Positions 7,005-14,655 of a DNA stretch of 34,147 nt are shown one piece after another. Position 1 is the first letter of the stretch. Every line of letters starts with the position of its first letter. The stretch comes from an uncultured Spirochaetota bacterium (GTDB lineage: Bacteria > Spirochaetota > Spirochaetia > Treponematales > Rectinemataceae): NCBI GenBank assembly GCA_903821875.1, contig CAIJMU010000005.1, positions 1 to 34,147 of the forward strand, read 5' to 3'. The position numbers and the translations under genes were made by a program. The notes under the pieces are model-generated. The model saw only the letters and a list, made by a program, of their open reading frames with translations. It was not told where the DNA came from and made no database searches.

Positions 7005-8054
7005 TCAGTCCGTGATGAAATACAGGGCCGCCTCGCCCTTTTCCCGGTTGGCCGAAATGATGATGTCACGGTCCGGCCCGTTGAGCACGGCGACATTGCT
7101 CGGACCGACACCTGTATCAATTGTGACGGCTGTGAGGGAGGGCAATCCGGCTGCATCTGGTGCGGCAGCCTGCACGAGGAACAAGTGCTGGCTTCCCCGT
7201 CTGCAGCCGCCGATGAAGGTGGGGATGTTCCGCAGTCTTGTACCGACGACGACGTGGTAGAACTCCGCGATTTCGGGATGTTCCCATATACGGAGGTATT
7301 TTCCGCCGATGCGCTTGTAGACGCGGAAATACCCGCCGTGCCAAGGCTCGATGGTGGCGTATTCGAGCTCGCCGTCGCCGTCGATGTCGCAGGCGGCTAC
7401 GTCGCTGATCTGCCAGTCCATGAAGCGCTCCACGCTCCAGTCGTCGCCTGCGGCGGCGGGGGGCGTGACCGCGAAGGCGCCCTCGTCGCTCGTGATGAGT
7501 CCCGCTTCCCGACCCTTCCAGGTCGATCGTGCGTAGCCGTGGTTGCGGAAGAGGCCGTCCTTGATCACACGAAGTTCGAGGCGGCTGTCCCAGTCCTTGG
7601 CGAGCTGGCCGACATAGACCTTACCGGCCTTTGACCAGTCATCACGGGTTTCCTTGCTCTCTGCCAGCGTACATCCAAGAAAAAGTACCCTGCCATCGCA
7701 CTCGAAGAGGTCAAAGCGGTGAATGTAGGGCAGCTTGAGTATCTCCCTCGATTCGAAGCTGCCGTCTGCCTGCGGCTTGACCCAGACCACAATGGCCTCG
7801 TCCCACTGGAAGAGCTTGAAGAATTTCTGGATGGCGAGGAATTCCCCATTTTTTCCGGGGATGGGAACGATAGACATGGTGCCGCCAGGGCCATCCCAGA
7901 CGCTCCGTTGCTGTTTAAAATCCGGCCCACTCCAGGAAAGGCAAGCACCCTCGCCCTCTGTAGCTAAAAGAATGGTAGGCTCTCCGTCGATGGGAAATGC
8001 CGCTGTTGCATAGCAACGGGCTAGATTGGCCAGGGCCTTCTTTTCAATCCTCAT
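7005..8054 (-). CDS. Cytoplasmic FG-GAP/VCBS-like beta-propeller protein, function unknown
   Basis: This 349-residue protein has repeated beta-strand blocks. One FG-GAP-like calcium motif is clear: ACDIDGDGELEYATIEPWHG, about two-thirds along. Later strands include VAVLNGPDRDIIISANREKG. It has no signal peptide (it begins MRIEKKALANL), which is unusual for FG-GAP proteins and suggests a cytoplasmic propeller. The ATG at 8054 has AAGGAG six bases upstream. It is the first gene of the leftward operon leading to the Ldh_2 enzyme. It faces the FGGY kinase across an operator-bearing gap, so it is likely controlled with the sugar-acid cluster. A sugar-binding or lactonase-like propeller would suit the setting but is not shown. 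Confidence 0.7.
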   Translation of the reverse strand: MRIEKKALANLARCYATAAFPIDGEPTILLATEGEGACLSWSGPDFKQQRSVWDGPGGTMSIVPIPGKNGEFLAIQKFFKLFQWDEAIVVWVKPQADGSFESREILKLPYIHRFDLFECDGRVLFLGCTLAESKETRDDWSKAGKVYVGQLAKDWDSRLELRVIKDGLFRNHGYARSTWKGREAGLITSDEGAFAVTPPAAAGDDWSVERFMDWQISDVAACDIDGDGELEYATIEPWHGGYFRVYKRIGGKYLRIWEHPEIAEFYHVVVGTRLRNIPTFIGGCRRGSQHLFLVQAAAPDAAGLPSLTAVTIDTGVGPSNVAVLNGPDRDIIISANREKGEAALYFITD

Positions 8055-8106
8055 GCAGCACTCCTTGGATGGACGGCTAAGTATGAGTGATAAGCGATTC
8101 TCGATT

Positions 8107-8119
8107 GATCGAAATGATC
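8107..8119. promoter_or_regulatory. Putative DeoR operator (GATCG-AAA-TGATC)
   Basis: A 13-bp near-palindrome, GATCGAAATGATC, lies in the gap between the divergent gene at 8054 and the kinase at 8168. The same pattern recurs at 12235-12247 and, as a perfect palindrome, at 14584-14596. The two GATC cores are 9 bp apart at each place. The DeoR-family gene at 9708 is the only regulator in the cluster, so it is the likely binder. Confidence 0.65.
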
Positions 8120-8167
8120 TTTAGATGTAGGCTATAAGTATCATTATGTTCCTTTGGGGGTCAAGGC

Positions 8168-9685
8168 TTGAATGGGATTGTGACACTCGATATTGGAACC
8201 ACCAGCCTCCGCGCGACCCTCCATGATGAAGAGGGGAGGGCACTGGCTTCGGATCAACGAGTGAACCTCCCTGTGTATTATCCCGATGGCCGGGTTGAAC
8301 AAGACGCGGAGGCATGGGAAATCCATATTCCCTCGATCCTCCGGGGCATTGCAGGGAAGGCAGGACTGTCTGGAGTTTCGATTGCGGGTCTGTCACTGAC
8401 TGCCCAGCGATCCTCTGTCATTCCAGTCGACAGGGAGGGACAGGCCCTCCGGCCAGCCATCATGTGGCAGGATCTCCGGACGAAGGCTCTCTGTACCGAG
8501 TTGGGTCGCGATGACAGGCTTATTTTCAGCACGACCGGGCTGAGGGTAGGGACGGTCTACTCGGGCATCAAGATGCTCTGGATACGGCGGAACGAGCCCG
8601 AGGTCTTTGCGCGGACCTACAAGATGCTTGGCATCCATGATTTTGTCCTGCATATGTTGACCGGGCGCTTTGTCACCGACCATACGCTCGCTTCCAGGAC
8701 CAATCTCTTCGATCTTGAGAAACTCATCTGGGACGCAGGCCTGACGGCGACCTTCGGAGTCGGGCCAGGAATGCTCTGCGACCTGGTGCCGCCAGGTTCC
8801 GTTGTCGGCGGCCTTCTTTCAGGCATGGCGCGCGAAACAGGGCTCCCCTCGGGGCTTCCCGTCATCAGCGCAGGTGGCGACCAGCAATGCGCTGCCCTCG
8901 GCCTGGGCCTCTTTTCCCAGGACCGGGCGATCACCAACACCGGCACCGGTTCCTACCTGATCGGCCACTCCGACCGGCCCCTCATCGATCCGGAGATGCG
9001 GGTTTCGTGCAATGTGTCAGGTCTTCCCGGGGCCTATATCGTCGAGGCAGCACTTCCCGCTTCGGGCAGCGTTTTCCGCTGGTTCTCGGAGCTTTTCTCT
9101 GCTGGAACGAATGCCTGCGAGGATGACTTCGATTCCCTCTGCGCGGAGGCAGAAGCCTCGGGGCCAGGGGCGAAGGGGGTTCTCCTCATTCCCCATTTCA
9201 ACGGTTCAGGCACGCCGCTCTGGGACTCGGACGCGCGCGGACTCTTTTTCAACCTCTCGCTTTCGACCACCCGCGGGGACATGGCACGCGCCATCCTCGA
9301 GGGAATAGCCTTCGAACTCGGCGGCAGCCTCGGTCTCCTCGAAGAGCTCTGTGGAACTGTTACCTCGGTGAGCGTATCCGGAGGCTTGACCCGCGCTCCC
9401 CTCTTCAACCAGATTCAGGCTGACGTGTTCGGAAAGCCGACCCTCCGCTATCCGGGAGCCGAGGCGACTTCGCTGGGCGCATGGATGGCCGGGGCCGTCG
9501 CTACAGGAATCGCGGCCAGCTATCCGGCTGCCTTCGCGAGCGCGACGAGGGCCGAAGGACCCGTCCGCTTCGAGCCGAGTTCCGAAAATCGCTTACGGTA
9601 CAGGGAACTCCGAGGGCGTGCCCTCGCTGTCTATGCCGCCCTCGCGGCTCCAGAAATCAGGCAACTCTTCGCCCAGGCAAAGTGA
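8168..9685 (+). CDS. FGGY-family carbohydrate kinase
   Basis: This 505-residue ATP-dependent sugar kinase has the two-domain FGGY fold (xylulokinase, L-xylulose/LyxK, glycerol kinase relatives). It starts with the phosphate-binding motif TLDIGTTSLRATL. It continues with a substrate-domain block around AGGDQQCAALGLGL, NTGTGSYLIG, and a C-terminal ATPase part with GSGTPLWDSDARG, RAILEGIAFELGG and VSGGLTRAPLFNQI. The start is TTG 8168 with GGGGG upstream; GTG 8180 is a less likely alternative. In this cluster it probably phosphorylates the imported acid or keto sugar (for example 3-keto-L-gulonate, as LyxK does, or L-ascorbate). That would replace the phosphorylation normally done by the Ula PTS. 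Substrate is inferred from context. The deoR gene follows by 22 bases. Confidence 0.88.
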   Translation: MNGIVTLDIGTTSLRATLHDEEGRALASDQRVNLPVYYPDGRVEQDAEAWEIHIPSILRGIAGKAGLSGVSIAGLSLTAQRSSVIPVDREGQALRPAIMWQDLRTKALCTELGRDDRLIFSTTGLRVGTVYSGIKMLWIRRNEPEVFARTYKMLGIHDFVLHMLTGRFVTDHTLASRTNLFDLEKLIWDAGLTATFGVGPGMLCDLVPPGSVVGGLLSGMARETGLPSGLPVISAGGDQQCAALGLGLFSQDRAITNTGTGSYLIGHSDRPLIDPEMRVSCNVSGLPGAYIVEAALPASGSVFRWFSELFSAGTNACEDDFDSLCAEAEASGPGAKGVLLIPHFNGSGTPLWDSDARGLFFNLSLSTTRGDMARAILEGIAFELGGSLGLLEELCGTVTSVSVSGGLTRAPLFNQIQADVFGKPTLRYPGAEATSLGAWMAGAVATGIAASYPAAFASATRAEGPVRFEPSSENRLRYRELRGRALAVYAALAAPEIRQLFAQAK

Positions 9686-9707
9686 GACGACACATGAAGG
9701 CAGCACT

Positions 9708-10508
9708 ATGAGCGAAGACGCGAAGGCGGACCCCGCCTCGGTATCCAACTACCGCCACAAGAAGATCCTGGAACTCCTCTACCAGAGGAGCGCAGTCTCG
9801 GCCGAGGAGCTGTCCCAGGAATTCGGGGTTTCCAAGATCACGATACGCCGCGACCTTGACGCCCTCGCTGCAGGCAAGCTTCTCGAGCGCACGCGGGGCG
9901 GGGCGACCGTCACGGCCGATCCCCATCTCGAGGCCTACTTCGAGGAGAAGGATTCGATGGCCAAGCGCGAAAAGCGCTTGATTGGCAAGTATGCCTCGTC
10001 CCTGATCTCGGATCGTGACACTGTGTTCCTGAACGCGGGCTCGACCACCCTGGAGGTCCTCCGCCATATCCAGGGGACGAAGGTGAAGGTTGTCACCAAC
10101 AATGCCGCCGCCCTTTCCATCGACCTCGACCCCGATCTCGAGCTCATCATGCTCGGTGGGGAGTACCGGCCTCATTCAAGATCGCTGATCGGTGACCTCG
10201 CCATGGCCAACATCAGGCGCATCTTCTCGAGCAAGACGATACTCGGCATCAACGGCATCAGCCTGGAGCAGGGCTTCACCTCGGCGGTATACCAGGAGAC
10301 TGCGGTGAACGGCGCGATGATCGAGAATTCGAGCTCGCAGATAATCATGGTCGCCGACCATACCAAGATGGACTGTGTTTCGAGCTTCCTCACCTGTCCG
10401 CTTTCGATAATAGACCTACTTGTGACAGACTGGCTGAGCCCTCCGGAATTCCTCGATGAGCTGCGCGCAGCAGGGCTCAAGGTGGCGGTAGTGGGCGAGG
10501 AGGGGTGA
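9708..10508 (+). CDS. DeoR-family transcriptional repressor
   Basis: This 266-residue regulator has an N-terminal winged helix-turn-helix with the DeoR signature (RHKKILELLYQRSAVSAEEL, then FGVSKITIRRDLDAL and LERTRGGA). A C-terminal phosphosugar-sensing domain contains FLNAGSTTLEVLRHI, VVTNNAAALSID and LIMLGGEYRP. Such proteins usually release their operators on binding a phosphorylated sugar. The ATG at 9708 has GAAGG upstream; longer upstream frames lack a ribosome site. It lies just after the FGGY kinase, so it is likely expressed with it and autoregulated through the site at 8107. Predicted targets are the three gaps with the GATCG-AAN-YGATC palindrome. E. coli UlaR is of the same family. 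Confidence 0.9.
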   Translation: MSEDAKADPASVSNYRHKKILELLYQRSAVSAEELSQEFGVSKITIRRDLDALAAGKLLERTRGGATVTADPHLEAYFEEKDSMAKREKRLIGKYASSLISDRDTVFLNAGSTTLEVLRHIQGTKVKVVTNNAAALSIDLDPDLELIMLGGEYRPHSRSLIGDLAMANIRRIFSSKTILGINGISLEQGFTSAVYQETAVNGAMIENSSSQIIMVADHTKMDCVSSFLTCPLSIIDLLVTDWLSPPEFLDELRAAGLKVAVVGEEG

Positions 10509-10530
10509 CGCAGAGGCGGAACGCGGCTTT

Positions 10531-10573
10531 TAGCTGCCCGCGCGGCTATTAGTACTTACTACCCGCGCAGCTA
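10531..10573. terminator. Inverted repeat between convergent genes, possible weak terminator
   Basis: TAGCTGC (10531-10537) pairs either with GCGGCTA (10542-10548, one G-T pair) or with GCAGCTA (10567-10573), which overlaps the ulaF stop. GCGCGG and CCGCGC add a further inner match. T-runs are short. It lies between the convergent deoR and ulaF genes, where a two-way terminator is expected, but the signal is weak. Confidence 0.35.
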
Positions 10574-11269
10574 TTTCTGTCCGTAGTAGGCCCCCGGCCC
10601 GTGCTTGCGGTTGAAGTGCTTGGCCAGGAGGTGGGCAGGCATCGGGCCGAGGCCCGGCGCCAGGGTGAGGGACTGCAGGGCCATACGCGCCACGAGCTCG
10701 GTTACCGCCGCCTTGTGCACTGCCTCTTCGGCGTCCTTGCCCCAGGTGAAGGGACCATGGTTGGCCACGAGGACGGCCGGCATGCGGAGGGGGTCGAGGC
10801 CGAGCTTCTCGAAGCATTCAATTATGACGATGCCGGTCTCCTTTTCGTACTCGCCTGAGGTCTCCGCCTCGGAAAGGAGACGCGTGCAGGGTATGGGGCC
10901 TTCGAAGTAGTCCGCGTGGGTGGTGCCGAGGGCGGGGATGGCCATGCAGGCCTGGGCCCAGCTGGTCGCCCAGGCCGAGTGGGTGTGCACAATGCCACCG
11001 AGGCCGGGCCAGCGGTTGTAGAGTTCGAGGTGGGTGGGGAGGTCGGAGGAGGGGCGGAGCTTGCCGGCGACGGTCTTTCCGCCAAGATCCACGACGACGA
11101 TGTCCTCTGGGCGCATCGATTTGTAGGGTACGCCGCTCGCCTTGATCGCGATGAGGCCGCTCTCTGGATCGCGCGCGCTCACGTTGCCAAAGGTAAAATC
11201 GACAAGGCCGAGCTTCGGCAACTCGAGGTTGGCTTTCAGGACCTCGATCCTGAGTTTCTCGTACTTCAT
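10571..11269 (-). CDS. ulaF: L-ribulose-5-phosphate 4-epimerase (UlaF/AraD family)
   Basis: This 232-residue class II aldolase-fold enzyme converts L-ribulose 5-phosphate to D-xylulose 5-phosphate. It aligns by eye along its whole length with E. coli UlaF/SgbE/AraD, for example [40 protein letters not shown] and ending [11 protein letters not shown]. The metal and catalytic residues are present: Asp76, His95, His97 (HTH), His171 ([11 protein letters not shown]) and the C-terminal Tyr. The start is ATG 11269; its ATGA overlaps the ulaE stop, so the two are translationally coupled. It is the final step to the pentose phosphate pathway. The symbol follows the ula context; araD would be equally valid by sequence. 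Confidence 0.93.
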   Translation of the reverse strand: MKYEKLRIEVLKANLELPKLGLVDFTFGNVSARDPESGLIAIKASGVPYKSMRPEDIVVVDLGGKTVAGKLRPSSDLPTHLELYNRWPGLGGIVHTHSAWATSWAQACMAIPALGTTHADYFEGPIPCTRLLSEAETSGEYEKETGIVIIECFEKLGLDPLRMPAVLVANHGPFTWGKDAEEAVHKAAVTELVARMALQSLTLAPGLGPMPAHLLAKHFNRKHGPGAYYGQK

Positions 11270-12120
11270 GAAAAGCCTCCCAGCCTGAGCCGCTCTTCGA
11301 TCCAGATCTTTGCCCTGGCGATTTCGGCCAGGGGATCGGGCAATTTCTCCGTCCACATCTCGATGAGGAAGGGTCCAGCATAGCCCAGACGGCTCAGGAT
11401 GGAGAAGCTGCGGACAAAGTCGACGTTCCCTTCTCCAAAGGGGATCTCGCGGAAGGCGCCGGCGAAATCGGGGCCGACCGACCGTGTTTCCTTTATATGG
11501 ACTCCCACTATGTGGTTGATGCCGATCGCCAGTTCGTGGTCCAGGTCGTTGCCCCAGGCGCTGAGGTTTCCGAGGTCGGGATAGACGCTGAACCAGGGCG
11601 AGGGGAGGCGCTCCTTCAGGAGGAGGTATTTGGAGATCGAGTTGAGGAAGGTCGTGTCCATGATCTCGAGGGAGAGCATGACCTGGTAGCGGGCAGCCAT
11701 CTCCAGTGATGTTTCCATTCCCTGCATGTAGCGTTCGCGGCTTTCGGCGCTCGCCTTCTCGTAGTACACGTCGTAGCCTGCAAGCTGGATGACACGGATG
11801 CCGGTATCGGCAGCGAAGTGGATGGCCGCTTCCATGATGCGGAGGGACTCGGCACGGATGGCCGGATCAGCGCTGCCGAGGGGGAACTTCCTGTGACCAG
11901 ACAGGCACATGGTAGGGACACGGATGCCTGTGTTGACAGTAGCCCGGCTGAAATCGAGACGCTCGGCAGGAGACCAGGAAAGGCGGGCAAGCCGCTCGGG
12001 CGACTCGTCCACCGAAAGCTCCATGAAGTCGAAGCCAGCGTCGGCTACTGCCCTGAAGCGATCCTTCCAGGAGAGGTCCTTTGGGAGGGCCTTTTCGTAG
12101 ATCCCCAAGGGATTGGTCAT
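11266..12120 (-). CDS. ulaE: L-xylulose-5-phosphate 3-epimerase (UlaE/SgbU family)
   Basis: This 284-residue TIM-barrel enzyme converts L-xylulose 5-phosphate to L-ribulose 5-phosphate. It matches E. coli UlaE closely throughout: [10 protein letters not shown] at the start, [53 protein letters not shown], and [10 protein letters not shown] near the end. The metal ligands of the family are present (Glu152 in LEIMD, Asp182 in PDLGN, His208 in VHIKE and the Glu of LIEMW). ATG 12120 follows GAGGAG. It is first in the leftward ulaE-ulaF operon, divergent from ulaG, with two operator-like sites in the shared gap. Confidence 0.95.
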   Translation of the reverse strand: MTNPLGIYEKALPKDLSWKDRFRAVADAGFDFMELSVDESPERLARLSWSPAERLDFSRATVNTGIRVPTMCLSGHRKFPLGSADPAIRAESLRIMEAAIHFAADTGIRVIQLAGYDVYYEKASAESRERYMQGMETSLEMAARYQVMLSLEIMDTTFLNSISKYLLLKERLPSPWFSVYPDLGNLSAWGNDLDHELAIGINHIVGVHIKETRSVGPDFAGAFREIPFGEGNVDFVRSFSILSRLGYAGPFLIEMWTEKLPDPLAEIARAKIWIEERLRLGGFS

Positions 12121-12204
12121 GGTCTCTCTCCTCTACATCGCCAAGGTTGAAGGCCTAGCATATATATCACAGTGGTCCACGTTTGAGGAAATGGCAAGTC
12201 TAAA

Positions 12205-12217
12205 GATCAAAATGAAC
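12205..12217. promoter_or_regulatory. Degenerate second operator-like site (GATCAAAATGAAC)
   Basis: This 13-mer matches the GATCG-AAN-YGATC pattern with two mismatches and keeps the 9-bp half-site spacing. It lies exactly 30 bp (about three helical turns) from the better site at 12235, on the ulaE side of the gap. It may serve the leftward promoter or cooperative binding. Confidence 0.4.
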
Positions 12218-12225
12218 TTTACATA

Positions 12226-12254
12226 TTGCAAAATGATCGAAGTGATCGTACCAT
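12226..12254 (+). promoter_or_regulatory. Candidate ulaG promoter with operator in its spacer
   Basis: TTGCAA (12226-12231) and TACCAT (12249-12254) are 17 bases apart. The operator GATCGAAGTGATC (12235-12247) fills the spacer, the position expected for direct repression. The predicted start near 12261 leaves a leader of about 40 bases before the AGGAGG and TTG start of ulaG. Confidence 0.4.
12235..12247. promoter_or_regulatory. Putative DeoR operator (GATCG-AAG-TGATC)
   Basis: GATCGAAGTGATC differs from the kinase-side site (8107-8119) by one central base. It lies in the divergent ulaE/ulaG gap. See the entries at 8107 and 14584 for the other copies. Confidence 0.65.
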
Positions 12255-12302
12255 CCACCCTGCACGCTCATTGCAGATAGGGATTCCCCTAGGAGGAACA
12301 GA

Positions 12303-13367
12303 TTGTCGAAGGTCGATGACATTACCCGCGAGTCCTGGATTCTCAGCACCTTCCCCGAGTGGGGAACCTGGCTCAACGAGGAAATAGAAAAGGAAGTGGT
12401 GGCTCCGGGCAGCTTTGCCATGTGGTGGCTTGGCTGTACAGGCATATGGCTCAAGTCAGCGGGTGGAGCGAACATCTCCGTGGACTTCTGGGTCGGTACG
12501 GGCAAGCGCACGGGCAAGGACCCCCTCATGACGCCCCAGCACCAGATGCAAAGGATGTCGGGGGTGAGGAATCTGCAACCCAACCTCCGCAACTCGATCT
12601 TTCCCCTAGATCCCTTCGCCATCAGGCAGATCGACGCTGTCCTCTCGACCCACAACCACAACGATCACATCGATGCCAATGTCGCGGCTGCGGTTCTCAA
12701 GAACTGTCCGGCCGATGTGCCCTTTATCGGACCCAAGGCCTGTGTGGACCTCTGGCTGGGTTGGGGCGTTCCTGCCTCCCGCTGCATTACGGTCCGGCCC
12801 GGAGACTCCGTAAAGATCAAGGACATCGAAATCCTAGCCCTCGACTCCTTCGACCGCACCGTTCTTGTAACTGCGCCCAAAGGCGTCAGCCTCAAGGGAA
12901 AGCCCGTCCTGGACATGGACGAGAATGCGGTCAACTACCTGTTCAAGACCTCGGGTGGCACGCTCTACCATTCCGGCGATTCACACTACGCCAATTATTA
13001 CGTGAAGCACGGGAAGGACTACCCGATCGATGTGGCCTTGGGGTCTTTTGGCGAAAATCCCCGTGGCATCACTGACAAAATGACCTCGAGCGACATTCTC
13101 CGTATGGCCGAGGCCCTGCAGGCTAAGGTCATCATCCCCTTTCACCACGACATCTGGAGCAACTTCCAGGCTGACCCCAAGGAAATCAAGGTCCTCTGGG
13201 AGATGCGGAAGGACCGCCTGGCCTACGGCTTCAAGCCCTTCCTCTGGGAGGTGGGTGGCAAGTTCGTCTATCCCGCCGACAAGGACAAGCTCGAGTACCA
13301 CCACCCACGCGGAGCCTCTGACGCTTTTGAGGTGGACCATGACCTGCCCTTCCTGTCGTTCCTCTAG
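12303..13367 (+). CDS. ulaG: L-ascorbate-6-phosphate lactonase (UlaG)
   Basis: This 354-residue metallo-beta-lactamase-fold enzyme opens the lactone of L-ascorbate 6-phosphate to 3-keto-L-gulonate 6-phosphate. It is nearly collinear with E. coli UlaG from the first residues ([18 protein letters not shown]) to the last (DLPF.SFL). The metal site HNHNDH lies at 117-122, SGDSH at 224-228 and [13 protein letters not shown] from 280. The start is TTG 12303, confirmed by the family N-terminus and by AGGAGG 12291-12296. It is a cytoplasmic enzyme. It is first in a plus-strand unit with the UroD-like gene and divergent from ulaE-ulaF. It is the strongest evidence that the cluster handles ascorbate-type lactones. 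Confidence 0.97.
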   Translation: MSKVDDITRESWILSTFPEWGTWLNEEIEKEVVAPGSFAMWWLGCTGIWLKSAGGANISVDFWVGTGKRTGKDPLMTPQHQMQRMSGVRNLQPNLRNSIFPLDPFAIRQIDAVLSTHNHNDHIDANVAAAVLKNCPADVPFIGPKACVDLWLGWGVPASRCITVRPGDSVKIKDIEILALDSFDRTVLVTAPKGVSLKGKPVLDMDENAVNYLFKTSGGTLYHSGDSHYANYYVKHGKDYPIDVALGSFGENPRGITDKMTSSDILRMAEALQAKVIIPFHHDIWSNFQADPKEIKVLWEMRKDRLAYGFKPFLWEVGGKFVYPADKDKLEYHHPRGASDAFEVDHDLPFLSFL

Positions 13368-13390
13368 ATCCCGGCCCCGGAGTTGTATCC

Positions 13391-14518
13391 ATGACGGGTC
13401 ATGAACGGGTAACCGCCGCCTTTGCCCACAAGGAAAGCGACAGGGTTCCCTTCGATTTCGGGGGGCACCTCATTTCGGGCATCCATCGCAATGCCTATCT
13501 TCGGCTTCGCGCGGGGCTGGGCCTGCCCGGACTGGAAACTCCCGCCTTTCACCGAAGGCAGCAGACTATCCTTCCACACGAGGACCTCCTCGTGAAGTTC
13601 GAGGTGGATACCCGCTCCATCGTGTCCTCCTCGCATCGCCATGAGAACTGGGAGGATGCGAGCTATGAGTCCTACCGTGACGAGTTCGGTGCCGAGTGGC
13701 ATAGAAATAAGGAGGGGGGGCTCTATTTCGACCTTTGCAAGTCGCCCTTTGCGGGGGAGGAGGGCCTCGAGCTGGCCAGGAAGACCCCTGCGCCCGACTG
13801 GTCTGAGCCCTTCCGGACGCAGGGCTTGGCAGAACGTTCTGCCGCCGCGGGAACTGCCTGCCAGGTGCTCGACCTCCCCATGGGCCTTGAGGTCCAGGAC
13901 GGCTGTTTTTTTCTCCGTGGCTACATGGATTTCTACATGGACCTGGCCGCTGACGAGGAGGGAGCCGCCTTCCTCATGGACCGGCAGTTGGAGATGCAGC
14001 TGGCCTGGTGGAACTCGGCGCTCGCGAAGTTGCCGGGCATCAGCGTGCTCCGTATCGGTGACGACCTCGGGGACCAGCGGAGCACACTGATCGATCCCGA
14101 GCAGTACAGGCGACTTATCAAGCCGCGGCACGCGAAGCTTTTTTCCACGATCAAGAAAGCCTTCCCGGCTGTATCCATCTTGTTCCACTGCGATGGGGCC
14201 ATCAGGGAACTCATCCCGGACCTCATCGAGACCGGGATCGATGGCCTGAATCCGGTCCAGTACACGCTGCCGGGGATGGATGCTGCCAGCCTGAAGCGGG
14301 ATTTTGGAGCAGACCTGACGTTTTGGGGCGGGGCCCTCGATACCCAGACCGTTCTTCCGAAGGGAAGCCCGGCAGAGATTCGCGACGAAGTCAGGCGCAA
14401 TATCGATATTCTGGCTCCAGGAGGCGGATTTGTATGCTGCCAGACCCACATCATCCAGAGCGATGTGCCCACTGAGAACTTGATAGCCTTTTTTGAGGCT
14501 GTCGATGCCTGCAGATAA
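13391..14518 (+). CDS. Uroporphyrinogen decarboxylase (URO-D) family protein
   Basis: This 375-residue protein has the UroD TIM-barrel fold, shared by heme-pathway decarboxylases and by cobamide methyltransferases such as MtaA. Recognisable blocks are ERVTAAFAHKESDRVPFDFG at the start, RIGDDLGDQRS, LFHCDGAIRELIPDLIETGI, LNPVQ, and FWGGALDTQTVLPKGSPAEI. The HxC zinc motif of methyltransferases is not intact (His is followed by CDG), so a methyl-transfer role is doubtful. It lies 23 bases after ulaG and before the importer. UroD-like genes of unknown function occur in sugar operons. Here it could supply the decarboxylation that UlaD normally performs, but that is speculation. ATG 13391 has GGAG upstream. 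Confidence 0.8.
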   Translation: MTGHERVTAAFAHKESDRVPFDFGGHLISGIHRNAYLRLRAGLGLPGLETPAFHRRQQTILPHEDLLVKFEVDTRSIVSSSHRHENWEDASYESYRDEFGAEWHRNKEGGLYFDLCKSPFAGEEGLELARKTPAPDWSEPFRTQGLAERSAAAGTACQVLDLPMGLEVQDGCFFLRGYMDFYMDLAADEEGAAFLMDRQLEMQLAWWNSALAKLPGISVLRIGDDLGDQRSTLIDPEQYRRLIKPRHAKLFSTIKKAFPAVSILFHCDGAIRELIPDLIETGIDGLNPVQYTLPGMDAASLKRDFGADLTFWGGALDTQTVLPKGSPAEIRDEVRRNIDILAPGGGFVCCQTHIIQSDVPTENLIAFFEAVDACR

Positions 14519-14583
14519 GTACGAAAAACCTCGATATTTAATCTTTTCTGCCTTGCGCGAAGCACATTGTGATTGTAGTGTTG

Positions 14584-14606
14584 GATCGAAACGATCAATA
14601 TGATCG
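14584..14606. promoter_or_regulatory. Double operator: three GATC half-sites at 9-bp spacing
   Basis: Two overlapping perfect palindromes share one half-site: GATCGAAACGATC (14584-14596) and CGATCAATATGATCG (14592-14606). The GATC cores start at 14584, 14593 and 14602. They lie upstream of the binding-protein gene. A possible promoter TTGTAG (14573) - 17 bases - CAATAT (14596) would overlap them. This is the strongest copy of the cluster-wide motif and suggests tight control of the importer. Confidence 0.7.
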
Positions 14607-14655
14607 TTTAATGTGGGTTCTACCGCATTCGCGGTTACTTTAAAGGAGGAACGAG

